The position numbers and the translations under genes are program-made. A stretch of DNA of 18,405 bases from Clostridiales bacterium UBA6981 (GTDB lineage: Bacteria; Bacillota; Clostridia; Oscillospirales; Oscillospiraceae): contig DJYJ01000064.1 of the NCBI GenBank assembly GCA_002450075.1, positions 1 to 18,405 on the forward strand, given 5' to 3'. Below the pieces are notes generated by a model. The model saw only the letters and a program-made list of their open reading frames with translations. It was not told the origin of the DNA and searched no databases. Each line of letters opens with the position of its first letter. The first letter of the stretch is position 1. Shown here one piece after another: positions 1 to 6,569 of this stretch.

Positions 1-204
1 CGAATCCCTTACGGCGTGCCAAAAAGGGCCATCCCATTCGGGATGGCCCTTTTTGGCATATTTCAGCAGAAGTAAGGGATTCGAATCATGTCCGAAAGCC
101 CCGGTGGGGCTTTCATCGACCAGTTCAGAAACTGGTCGATACCTTTATCCTATTTTCCCGTTTCACGCAAGGGAAAATAGGATGCAAGCGAATCCCTTAC
201 GGCG
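1..204. repeat. Hairpin array bounded by 16-nt repeats
   Basis: The sequence shows a 19-bp perfect stem with loop ATTC (17-35/40-58), a 9-bp stem with loop GGT (94-102/106-114), an 11-bp stem with loop CAGA (115-125/130-140) and a 13-bp stem with an 11-nt loop (147-159/171-183). The 12-mer CGAATCCCTTAC occurs at 1-12 and 189-200, and its exact reverse complement at 72-83. So 72-83 can pair with either copy: with 189-200 it would close a four-way junction around three hairpins, with 1-12 it would enclose the first hairpin. No convincing coding sequence is present; a 68-codon frame at 53-259 runs straight through the stems and is probably spurious. The element could be a dispersed palindromic repeat, a MITE-like element or a structured RNA. 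Function is unknown. Confidence 0.75.
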
Positions 205-275
205 TTTTCAGTACACATCAGAGCCGCGAAGAGGCCTCCGCCCTAAAGGACTAGCTTAGCGTCGCAGCAGAGGAA

Positions 276-291
276 AGAATCCCTTACGGCG
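276..291. repeat. Third direct copy of the 16-nt repeat
   Basis: AGAATCCCTTACGGCG matches CGAATCCCTTACGGCG at 1-16 and 189-204 at 15 of 16 positions. It overlaps the 3' end of the minus-strand ribbon-helix-helix gene, whose last proline codon and TAA stop lie inside it. Starts of the direct copies are 188 and 87 nt apart, too irregular for a CRISPR array. Confidence 0.8.
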
Positions 292-454
292 CGGGGATCT
301 CGCCATGCTCCGATTCAAATTCACGAATACGCCTTTTGATCAGCTGTTCCAGTTCCCGGTTTTTTGTGCGCCCTTCATATTCCGCAATATAGCCGAGCTT
401 CTCCAACAGTTCCGGCTCAACGCGAAGCGTAAAGCGCGATTTATTATCGATCAT
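284..454 (-). CDS. Small Arc-type ribbon-helix-helix DNA-binding protein
   Basis: This 56-aa protein has the layout of the Arc/MetJ ribbon-helix-helix fold: a short strand (SRFTLRV, residues 6-12), helix A (about 14-28), a GRTKNREL turn-and-helix start and helix B (about 31-49). Arc carries the comparable GRSVNSEI at that place. Such proteins dimerise and insert the paired strand into the major groove, usually repressing a nearby promoter, often their own. I chose the ATG at 454 because GGAGG lies 8 nt upstream; in-frame ATGs at 469 and 538 lack a suitable site, and the one at 469 directly abuts that Shine-Dalgarno sequence. It is divergent from a 58-aa gene, and TGACGC repeats lie between them. 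The last codons and the stop sit in a copy of the 16-nt repeat. The target is unknown; it could be a plasmid- or element-borne regulator or an antitoxin without a visible toxin. Confidence 0.8.
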   Translation of the reverse strand: MIDNKSRFTLRVEPELLEKLGYIAEYEGRTKNRELEQLIKRRIREFESEHGEIPAP

Positions 455-478
455 CTGGTCATCCTCCATGACGAAGTG

Positions 479-507
479 TTGACAAAATTTTAGCGTCATA
501 GTATAGT
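479..507 (+). promoter_or_regulatory. Promoter of the 58-aa gene
   Basis: TTGACA (479-484) and TATAGT (502-507) are separated by 17 nt, close to the sigma-A consensus. The predicted transcript starts near 514, about 40 nt before the chosen start codon. It lies in the divergent intergenic region shared with the ribbon-helix-helix gene. Confidence 0.8.
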
Positions 508-536
508 CAAAAGAGAAAATGACGCAGATTTGACGC
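493..536. promoter_or_regulatory. Operator-like TGACGC repeats
   Basis: GCGTCAT (493-499) and ATGACGC (519-525) form a 7-bp inverted repeat flanking the -10 box of the plus-strand promoter. A further TGACGC lies at 531-536, 11 bp (about one helical turn) from the one at 520-525. Phased short repeats over a promoter are what ribbon-helix-helix repressors usually bind, so the divergent regulator is the natural candidate ligand. That link is inference. Confidence 0.5.
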
Positions 537-552
537 ATAAATGGAGGAAATT

Positions 553-729
553 TTGTTCAAGAAAATGTATTTTCTGCTGTTCCGCCGAATCACTGAAGCG
601 ATCGAGGTGCTGGAGCGAGGCGATGATGCCCGGGCCAGGAGTATCCTTATCCGCGCACAACAAGAGGCGGAGGAACTTTACCTAGAGGGGATAGACGAGA
701 AAAGCGTTCAAAGCATGAATCAGAGATAA
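553..729 (+). CDS. Hypothetical 58-aa helical protein
   Basis: I do not recognise a named family. The product would be about 58 aa: a short hydrophobic N-terminal patch (MYFLLF), then a charged amphipathic segment (ITEAIEVLERGD, ARARSILIRAQQEAEELYLEG) that should form two helices. It resembles small conserved hypothetical proteins I associate with clostridial genomes, but I cannot name one. The start is probably the TTG at 553, 5 nt after GGAGG (543-547). The ATG at 541 immediately precedes that Shine-Dalgarno sequence and so is unlikely; the ATG at 565 is 17 nt from it. A strong promoter lies upstream and a terminator immediately downstream, so the gene is transcribed alone. Its divergent neighbour may control it. 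A toxin role is possible but unsupported. Confidence 0.6.
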   Translation: MFKKMYFLLFRRITEAIEVLERGDDARARSILIRAQQEAEELYLEGIDEKSVQSMNQR

Positions 730-760
730 AAGAGCCATCCGGCCGGAGGGCTCTTTTCCC
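728..760 (+). terminator. Intrinsic terminator after the 58-aa gene
   Basis: AAAAGAGCC (728-736) pairs with GGCTCTTTT (749-757), and the inner TCCGG/CCGGA (738-747) extends the stem across one mismatch. The stem is flanked by A and T tracts and begins within the stop codon, so it could work in both directions. Confidence 0.8.
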
Positions 761-809
761 TTTGTCATTCTGCCAAGTTTCCGCCGGGGGAATTGAGCAG
801 TTTATCCAA

Positions 810-838
810 TTGCCAATTTTAGGGCGGTATGGTATGCT
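810..838 (+). promoter_or_regulatory. Promoter of the nrfA-like operon
   Basis: TTGCCA (810-815) and TATGCT (833-838) are 17 nt apart, with a TGG just before the -10 giving an extended -10. The 11-mer TGGTATGCTAT recurs at the argS promoter (4701-4711). A small inverted repeat ATGCCG/CGGCAT (850-855/866-871) lies in the early leader and may be an operator or an RNA hairpin. No recognisable binding site for a nitrite or oxygen regulator was found. Confidence 0.65.
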
Positions 839-921
839 ATTACTGGACTATGCCGTAGTCTTTCTCGGCATGCACGGAAGAATACGAAGACGCGCCTTTT
901 CAAGGTGCGGCGGAGGGAAAC

Positions 922-2532
922 ATGAAACTTCACGGGAAGCTTCTTGCACTATGGAAAAAGCTGCGAAAGGACGATCTGGTCGCCATTTTGTGCGGCCTGT
1001 TCATCGTTGCCGTCGCGATCGGAAACGCCGTCTCCGGCGCTGCCGGGCGGCAGGCCGGCGTCGCTGACAGCGAGGTGCCCGCCGGCGCGCTGACGCTGAC
1101 CGGCACGGCCATGGGCCGCAACGCCGACATCACTGTCCAGATCGCCGCGACGAACGATCACATCTATCAGATCAAGATCCTCGAGGATGAAGAGACCGAG
1201 GGCATCGGCTCCAAGGCGATTTTGTCCCTGCCCAAGATCATCTACGACGCCCAGAGTCTGAAGGTCGACGCCGTCTCCGGCGCGACGCTCTCGTCCGACG
1301 GTATCAAGGCCGCCATCTTCAACGCTCTCCGAAGCGGCGGGCTCGATCCGGCCAACTTCGGCGGCTCGATCATCAAGGTCGAGCAGATCGCCGCCCAGGT
1401 CGAGACGCACTCCGGCGTCACGGTGCTCCACGCCTCCGACTGGGCTGAGAAGTACCCCGAGATCTACGAGAGCTGGAACATGACGCGCGAGAGCTCGGAG
1501 ATCGTCGACTATCTCGAGCAGTACCCGATGCTCCCCACGCTCTATGAGCCCTACGGCTTCTCCTTCTGCTACGGCAGCGCCAGGGGCCACTACTATGACG
1601 TCGTCGACATCGAGGAGACCGGACGTCCCCACGCCCTGGCCAACTGCTGGACCTGCAAGACCCCGGACTTCACCAACATGGTCAACGAAGAGGGCGTCGA
1701 GGCCTATCAGTACGCCTGGACCGACGTGCAGCAGCACGTCGTCGAGGGCATCAGCTGCTATAACTGTCACGCCAACACCCCGGGCCAGATCACGGTGACC
1801 CACACCTACTGGATCGACGCGCTCGGCGACGACTTCAACAGCGTCGACGCGGCGAACATGTCCTGCGGCCAGTGCCACAACGAGTATTACTTCGACCCGG
1901 TCACCAAGGAGACCAAGATCGCCCACAACTCCATCGAGAGCATGGATCCGGCGACGATGCTGGCCTTCTTCAACGACGGGGCGAACTTCTCCGACGGCAA
2001 GGTCTTTGCCGACTATACCAACCCGCGCACCGGCGTCCAGCAGATCAAGGTGCAGCACCCCGAATTCGAGACCTATCTCGGCGAGGGCAGCCAGCACCGC
2101 GCGACCTACACCTGCGCCGACTGCCATATGCCCACCGCGACCAAGGACAACGGCATGACCTACCGCAGCCACAACCTCATCAGCCCGCTTGACAACCCCG
2201 AGCTGATCGAGAACGAGTGCTCCAAGTGCCACGTCGACCTCGTCACCGAGGTGCACGAGACCCAGGAGCGCATCGAGGCGCGTACGTATTCCATCGGCTA
2301 TGAGCTCGAGTTTCTGACCGAGCAGCTGGCCGCCGCGGTCGAAAGCGGCAAGATCAGCGAGGCGAAGCTCAATGAGATCCGCTCCCTGGCCCGCGACGCC
2401 CAGTTTTATTGGGACTTTGTGTTCGTGGAAAACAGCGAGGGCGCCCACAACCCGACGCTGACGGACGATCTCCTTGACAAGGCCGAGGCGCTGACCAACC
2501 AGGCCATCAACCTCCTCCGCGCCGCCGGCTGA
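922..2532 (+). CDS. nrfA: FMN-binding domain fused to NrfA cytochrome c nitrite reductase
   Basis: This 536-aa protein should reduce nitrite to ammonium with six electrons outside the membrane. Residues 18-40 are one hydrophobic helix, a signal anchor. Residues about 60-140 form an FMN-binding domain ending in DAVSGAT (116-122), where T122 would carry ApbE-attached FMN. Five heme motifs follow: CWTCK (242-246, the lysine-ligated catalytic heme typical of NrfA), CYNCH (279), CGQCH (315), CADCH (398) and CSKCH (433). By alignment to NrfA the catalytic residues are R221, Y322 and H379, and the calcium ligands E321, Y322, K376 and Q378, so the site looks intact. GGAGG lies 5 nt before the ATG. 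The gene leads resB and resC, which assemble c-type cytochromes. Ordinary NrfA is about 450-500 aa without the flavin domain and is often paired with NrfH, absent here. Hydroxylamine or sulfite may also be substrates. Function is well supported; the electron route is inference. Confidence 0.93.
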   Translation: MKLHGKLLALWKKLRKDDLVAILCGLFIVAVAIGNAVSGAAGRQAGVADSEVPAGALTLTGTAMGRNADITVQIAATNDHIYQIKILEDEETEGIGSKAILSLPKIIYDAQSLKVDAVSGATLSSDGIKAAIFNALRSGGLDPANFGGSIIKVEQIAAQVETHSGVTVLHASDWAEKYPEIYESWNMTRESSEIVDYLEQYPMLPTLYEPYGFSFCYGSARGHYYDVVDIEETGRPHALANCWTCKTPDFTNMVNEEGVEAYQYAWTDVQQHVVEGISCYNCHANTPGQITVTHTYWIDALGDDFNSVDAANMSCGQCHNEYYFDPVTKETKIAHNSIESMDPATMLAFFNDGANFSDGKVFADYTNPRTGVQQIKVQHPEFETYLGEGSQHRATYTCADCHMPTATKDNGMTYRSHNLISPLDNPELIENECSKCHVDLVTEVHETQERIEARTYSIGYELEFLTEQLAAAVESGKISEAKLNEIRSLARDAQFYWDFVFVENSEGAHNPTLTDDLLDKAEALTNQAINLLRAAG

Positions 2533-2560
2533 GAGGCCGAGAGAATTTAATTCGCTTTTA

Positions 2561-2595
2561 AGCCGCCCGCCCGTTGGGGCGGGCGGCTGTTTTAA
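2561..2595 (+). terminator. Hairpin between nrfA and resB
   Basis: A perfect 12-bp GC-rich stem (2561-2572/2577-2588) with loop GTTG is followed by GTTTTAAG. It lies 28 nt after the nrfA stop and about 26 nt before the resB start. Because no obvious promoter follows, it probably acts as a leaky terminator or an mRNA-stabilising hairpin, lowering resBC expression relative to nrfA. Confidence 0.7.
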
Positions 2596-2614
2596 GTAAC
2601 AGGAAGTGCTGCCC

Positions 2615-3865
2615 ATGAAAAAAGTCCTGTCATTTTTGCGCTCCATGCGCTTCGGCATCCTGCTGCTCGCGCTCGTCGCCGTATGTTCGGTCGTCGGCTC
2701 GGTCATCCCGCAGGAGCACGAGGCGATGTGGTATGTGCAGAACTATGAGGGCGCTTATGCGCCGATCCTAAAGCTGGGGCTCGACCACATTTTTTCCAGC
2801 TGGTATTTCATCGCGATCCTCGTGATGCTGTGTCTGAATCTGATCCTCTGCTCGATCGTGCGCATCAAGACCGTCGTCGCGTCGAGCAAAACCGAGCGCG
2901 AGCGCGCGGCAAAGCTGCCGGATACGGTGCGCCTTACACCGGAGGGCGTGGACAAGCTGCGCGATCATCTCGTCGCGATGCGCTGCCGGGGCGAGAAGAT
3001 CGGCGAGAGCGAGATCTTCACGAAAAACAGCTTCGGCCGCTACGGCAGCTTTTTGACTCACCTGTCCATCCTGCTGACGGTGATCGTCGGCGCGGCGGCG
3101 CTCTATCTGCCGCAGGTGACCGATCAGACCTGCCTGCCGGGCGAATCGGTCATGATGCCGGACGGCACCGAGATCCACGTCTACGACTTTTCCATCGAGG
3201 ACGCGAGCGGACGGCTGGACTTCACCAGTGAGATCCGCATCACGCTGCCGGACGGGCGGCACAGCGAGACGAAACAGATCCGCGTGAACTATCCGATGAG
3301 CTTCGGCCCCTACAAGGTCTATCAGCAGACCTACGGCACGGCCGGCTCGGTCACGGTCAAAAACCCCGCGAACGGCGGCGAGGACGACTTTACGCTGACC
3401 GACACGGTCTTTCTCTCCCTTGACGGGGTGAGCGGGGTCTGGTATCAGGCGCTCTATCCCGATTATCTGCAGGACCCGAGCGGGAACGTAACGCTGATCT
3501 CCTCCGTCTCTGGGCACTATGCCAACCCGGTCTATGAGGTCATCGTCGCCGAGGGAGGCCAGTATCGCTCGCTTCTCGTCTTCCCGGGCGATGAGATCGA
3601 AACCGGCGGCCTCGTCTTTCGCTTCAACGACCCGGTCGAATACCCCGGCCTTCGCATCAAGCGCACGCCCGGCGCGGTGAACGCGCTGCTGATCGCCGTC
3701 TTCGCGCTGATGACGGCCGCGCTCTACATCACCTTCTTCTGCGACGTCGTCCTCGTCAAGCTCGACGCGGAGGGCTACGCCGTCGGCGGGCCGAAGCCGG
3801 AGCGCATGCGCGTCGAGCTCGGCGCGGAATTCGAAGCCTATGAGAGAAAGGACGAAAGTGAATGA
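2615..3865 (+). CDS. resB: ResB/CcsB cytochrome c biogenesis protein
   Basis: This 416-aa protein is the CcsB half of the System II cytochrome c synthase, which carries heme across the membrane and ligates it to CXXCH (here also CXXCK) motifs. It has the family layout: two N-terminal membrane helices (about 11-30 and 63-85), a third at about 145-165 holding H149 in YGSFLTHLSILL, a large extracytoplasmic domain (about 166-350) and a last helix (about 353-381). ResB proteins keep a histidine in such a helix for heme. The start is the ATG at 2615 with AGGA 10 nt upstream; the GTG at 2606 lies too near that site. It overlaps resC by 4 nt, so the two are translationally coupled. Its place after nrfA suggests that NrfA is its main client. 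Regulation is probably shared with nrfA through read-through of the intervening hairpin. Confidence 0.9.
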   Translation: MKKVLSFLRSMRFGILLLALVAVCSVVGSVIPQEHEAMWYVQNYEGAYAPILKLGLDHIFSSWYFIAILVMLCLNLILCSIVRIKTVVASSKTERERAAKLPDTVRLTPEGVDKLRDHLVAMRCRGEKIGESEIFTKNSFGRYGSFLTHLSILLTVIVGAAALYLPQVTDQTCLPGESVMMPDGTEIHVYDFSIEDASGRLDFTSEIRITLPDGRHSETKQIRVNYPMSFGPYKVYQQTYGTAGSVTVKNPANGGEDDFTLTDTVFLSLDGVSGVWYQALYPDYLQDPSGNVTLISSVSGHYANPVYEVIVAEGGQYRSLLVFPGDEIETGGLVFRFNDPVEYPGLRIKRTPGAVNALLIAVFALMTAALYITFFCDVVLVKLDAEGYAVGGPKPERMRVELGAEFEAYERKDESE

Positions 3866-4650
3866 AAGCCCTGTTCTTTATTGCCTTTGCCGCCTATGCC
3901 GTTTCCGTGGTTCTGGAGTTCACCGGCACGGCCTTTCGAAAGGAAAAGCTGCTGCGCGCGGCCTGGATCACGTTTATCGCGGCCTTCGCGCTGCACACGG
4001 TGTTTATCGTCGCGCGCGGCATCGCGGCGAAGCGTCTGCCGCTGTCGAACCAGTTTGAATTTTCCAACGGCTTCGCCTGGGGCGTGGCGCTCTTTACGAT
4101 CGCCGTCTGTTCCCGGATGAAGACCGAGTGGCTCAAGGTCGCTGCGATCCCCGTGACGCTGCTGATCATGACCTACGCCGCGCTCCAGCCGATGGAGATC
4201 CGCGATCTGATGCCCGCGCTGCGCAGCGCGTGGTTCGGCGTGCACATCGGCTCGGCCGTGCTGTCGTATGCTGCCTTCGTCATCGCCGGGTGCATCGGCG
4301 CGCGCTATCTGCTCCTCTCGAAAAAAGAGGGTGACAACCAAAAGGCGCTCGAGCAGATGGACTTCTTGAGCTACCGTCTCGTCATCTTCGGCTTCCTCTT
4401 CCTCACGGTCGTGATCCTCTCCGGCGCGATCTGGGCCGAGCAGGCCTGGTCCGCCTTCTGGACCTGGGACCCCAAGGAGGTCTGGGCGCTGATCACGTGG
4501 ATCATTTACGCGGTCTATCTCCATCTGCGCCTGCGCGGCAAAAAGAAGGGCAGACAGATGGCCTGGTATCTGGTGATCGCGGTCTTCGTCGTGTTCTTTA
4601 CCTTCGCGGGCGTGAACACGCTGCTGCACGGCATGCACACCTACGGCTGA
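3862..4650 (+). CDS. resC: ResC/CcsA heme-handling cytochrome c synthase subunit
   Basis: This 262-aa polytopic membrane protein is the CcsA partner of ResB in System II cytochrome c assembly. It holds the tryptophan-rich WWD-type heme-binding segment (about 191-213, including WTWDPKEVWAL) on an extracytoplasmic loop. Candidate heme-ligand histidines are H45 (ALHTVF), H128 (GVHIG) and H256/H259 near the C terminus, in keeping with the family pattern of histidines flanking the WWD domain. About seven to eight hydrophobic segments are visible. The start codon overlaps the resB stop as ATGA. At 262 aa it is at the short end of the family but looks complete. CXXCK hemes in some bacteria need a dedicated lyase or a special CcsA; none other is present here, so this pair presumably handles all five NrfA hemes. 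Confidence 0.9.
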   Translation: MKALFFIAFAAYAVSVVLEFTGTAFRKEKLLRAAWITFIAAFALHTVFIVARGIAAKRLPLSNQFEFSNGFAWGVALFTIAVCSRMKTEWLKVAAIPVTLLIMTYAALQPMEIRDLMPALRSAWFGVHIGSAVLSYAAFVIAGCIGARYLLLSKKEGDNQKALEQMDFLSYRLVIFGFLFLTVVILSGAIWAEQAWSAFWTWDPKEVWALITWIIYAVYLHLRLRGKKKGRQMAWYLVIAVFVVFFTFAGVNTLLHGMHTYG

Positions 4651-4680
4651 TCGATTCTGCCCGCCGCAGGCAAGAAACTG

Positions 4681-4709
4681 TTTTCAAAACCGGGAAACTG
4701 TGGTATGCT
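4681..4709 (+). promoter_or_regulatory. Probable argS promoter
   Basis: TATGCT (4704-4709) is preceded by TGG (extended -10). A poor -35, TTTTCA (4681-4686), lies 17 nt upstream. The leader to the start codon is about 57 nt and holds a 7-bp hairpin (4739-4745/4751-4757, loop GTTTT) just upstream of the ribosome site. No T-box motif is visible. Confidence 0.5.
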
Positions 4710-4772
4710 ATGGGGCGGATCTATGATAACAGGAAAGCTCCGCGCGTTTTGCGCGGAAACGAGGAAAAAACC

Positions 4773-6437
4773 ATGAGCGATTTTGAAAGCAAAATCTATG
4801 CCGCCGCGGGTGAGGCCGTACAGGCGGTTTATGACATCACGCCGGAGGACGGGCTCTATGTGGTCGAAACGCCGCAGGACCCCAAGTTCGGCGACTATTC
4901 CACCAATGTGGCGATGAAGCTCGCCCGCACGCTGCGGAAAAACCCGATGGAGATCGCGGAGGCGCTTGCCGCCAAGCTCGGCGAGCTGCTCGCCGCCGAG
5001 GTCGAGAGCGTCACGGTCGCGCGTCCGGGCTTTATCAACTTCCGCCTCAAGCAGGACGCGCTCGGCGGCCTGATCAACAAGGTCATCGACGCGGGCGAGA
5101 CCTACGGCCGCAACGACAGCGGCAAGGGCAAGCGCGTCCTGGTCGAGTGGGTCAGCGCCAATCCCACGGGCGATCTGCACTGCGGCCACGCCCGCAATGC
5201 CGCCTGGGGCGACTGCATCTGCCGCCTGATGGAGGCGAGCGGCTATGACGTGCTGCGCGAGTACTATGTCAACGACGCCGGCAACCAGATTGTCATGCTC
5301 GGCAAATCGCTGACGGCGCGGTATTTCGAATACTTCGGCCGCGACGACTACCCGCTGCCGGAGGACGGCTATCACGCCGAGGACGTCCGGCAGATCGCGT
5401 ATGAGATCGCAAAGAAGGACGGCGACAAATGGCTTGACGCCCCGGAAGAGGAGCGCATGGCCTATTTCATGCAGACCGGCAAGGAGCTCGAACTGAAAAA
5501 GATCGAAAAGGATCTGCTCGCCTACGGTGTGAGGATCGATTCGTGGATGCACGAGACCTTCTTTTATGAAAACGACCGCGCGCGCATCAACGCCTGCCTG
5601 CGCCTGATGCAGGACAAGGGCCTGCTCTACGAGCAGGACGGCGCGCTGTGGTTCCGCTCGACCGATTACGGCGACGACAAGGACCGTGTGCTGCGCAAGA
5701 GTGACGGGACGCTGTCTTATCTCACGCCCGACATCGCCAACCACGTCTACAAGATCGAGCGCGGCTATCCCAAGCTCATCGATCTCTGGGGCGCGGATCA
5801 CCATTCGTATATCACCCGCATGAAGGCCGCGCTGACAGCGCTCGGCTATCCGGAGGACACGCTGGAGGTGGACCTGATCCAGATGGTGCGTATGGTCGAG
5901 GACGGCGTCGAGGTCAAGATGTCCAAGCGCACCGGCAACGCGCTGACGCTGCGCGAGCTCTGCAATGACATCGGGCTGGACGCCGCGCGCTGGTTCTTCG
6001 TCGCAAAGGACGTCTCCACCCACATGGATCTCGACCTCAAGCTCGCCCGCAGCCGCGACAACGACAACCCCGTCTATTACGCCCAGTATGCCCATTCCCG
6101 CATGAACTCGATCCTGACGAACCCCAAGATCGCCAAGTTCGAGCGCTGCGAGCGCTATGACCGCCTCAGCGACGAGCGCGAGCTGATGCTGCTCAAAAAG
6201 ATCGGCGAGTTCCCGGCGGAGGTCGCCTCCGACGCCGCGCTGCGCAAGCCCAACAAGCTGACGGATTATATCATCTCCCTCGTCAAGACCTTTCACAGCT
6301 ATTACAACGCCGTCAAGGTCAACAACCCCGACGATCCGGAGCTGACGAACCAGCGTCTCGGCCTCGTGACGGCCACGATGATCACGCTGAAAAACGCGCT
6401 CTCTCTCATCGGCGTTTCCGCGCCGGAGTCGATGTAA
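4773..6437 (+). CDS. argS: Arginyl-tRNA synthetase
   Basis: This 554-aa class I synthetase charges tRNA-Arg with arginine in the cytoplasm. The HIGH signature appears as HCGH (136-139) within SANPTGDLHCGHARN, and KMSKR at 382-386 within VEVKMSKRTGN. An N-terminal Add-1-like domain (about 1-95) and the C-terminal helical anticodon-binding domain (about 430-554, with DYIISLVKTFHSYYN) complete the normal length. The frame stays open far upstream, but the ATG at 4773 is right: GAGGA sits 7 nt before it and conserved sequence begins there. It has its own promoter and a terminator after it. It lies directly upstream of the arginine deiminase operon, so synthesis and breakdown use the same amino acid, though there is no sign of cotranscription. 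Confidence 0.97.
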   Translation: MSDFESKIYAAAGEAVQAVYDITPEDGLYVVETPQDPKFGDYSTNVAMKLARTLRKNPMEIAEALAAKLGELLAAEVESVTVARPGFINFRLKQDALGGLINKVIDAGETYGRNDSGKGKRVLVEWVSANPTGDLHCGHARNAAWGDCICRLMEASGYDVLREYYVNDAGNQIVMLGKSLTARYFEYFGRDDYPLPEDGYHAEDVRQIAYEIAKKDGDKWLDAPEEERMAYFMQTGKELELKKIEKDLLAYGVRIDSWMHETFFYENDRARINACLRLMQDKGLLYEQDGALWFRSTDYGDDKDRVLRKSDGTLSYLTPDIANHVYKIERGYPKLIDLWGADHHSYITRMKAALTALGYPEDTLEVDLIQMVRMVEDGVEVKMSKRTGNALTLRELCNDIGLDAARWFFVAKDVSTHMDLDLKLARSRDNDNPVYYAQYAHSRMNSILTNPKIAKFERCERYDRLSDERELMLLKKIGEFPAEVASDAALRKPNKLTDYIISLVKTFHSYYNAVKVNNPDDPELTNQRLGLVTATMITLKNALSLIGVSAPESM

Positions 6438-6500
6438 GCGCTTCTGCCCAAGTTTTATAGAAAAGCCGCGGCTGCGTCTCAACAGGCGCTGATCGCGAAT

Positions 6501-6534
6501 CAAAAGGTACGGTGTCCGCTGTACCTTTTGTTTT
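6501..6534 (+). terminator. argS terminator
   Basis: A perfect 10-bp stem CAAAAGGTAC/GTACCTTTTG (6501-6510/6521-6530) with a 10-nt loop is followed by TTTT. It separates argS from arcA. Confidence 0.85.
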
Positions 6535-6569
6535 GCCCGATAACAGGAAAAATTTTGTAGGAGCCGAAG

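Noticed and set aside
72..95. tRNA T-arm-like GGGATTCGAATC
   Set aside because: The flanking bases do not form the T stem and no cloverleaf, acceptor stem or anticodon arm can be drawn.
53..259. Open frame of 68 codons across the first hairpin array
   Set aside because: It runs through perfect stems and repeat copies, has no ribosome site and no recognisable domain; it is most likely a by-product of the repeat.
1..291. Possible CRISPR array from the repeated 16-mer
   Set aside because: Only three direct copies with starts 188 and 87 nt apart, one copy inverted, spacers full of hairpins, and no cas genes.
763..772. TGTCATTCTG, matching the start of the MITE-like repeat at 9816
   Set aside because: Only 10 nt match, with no inverted partner nearby; chance or a decayed remnant cannot be told apart.
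949..2706. 585-codon minus-strand frame opposite nrfA
   Set aside because: It shadows a gene with five heme motifs; its length follows from GC-biased third positions, and the product is low-complexity and unlike known proteins.
4710..4772. T-box riboswitch in the argS leader
   Set aside because: The leader is about 60 nt, far too short, and has no T-box sequence or antiterminator; only one small hairpin is present.
6539..6550. GATAACAGGAAA shared by the argS leader (4725-4736) and the arcA upstream region
   Set aside because: A 12-nt match without palindromic structure or a consistent position relative to a promoter; too short to call a shared operator.
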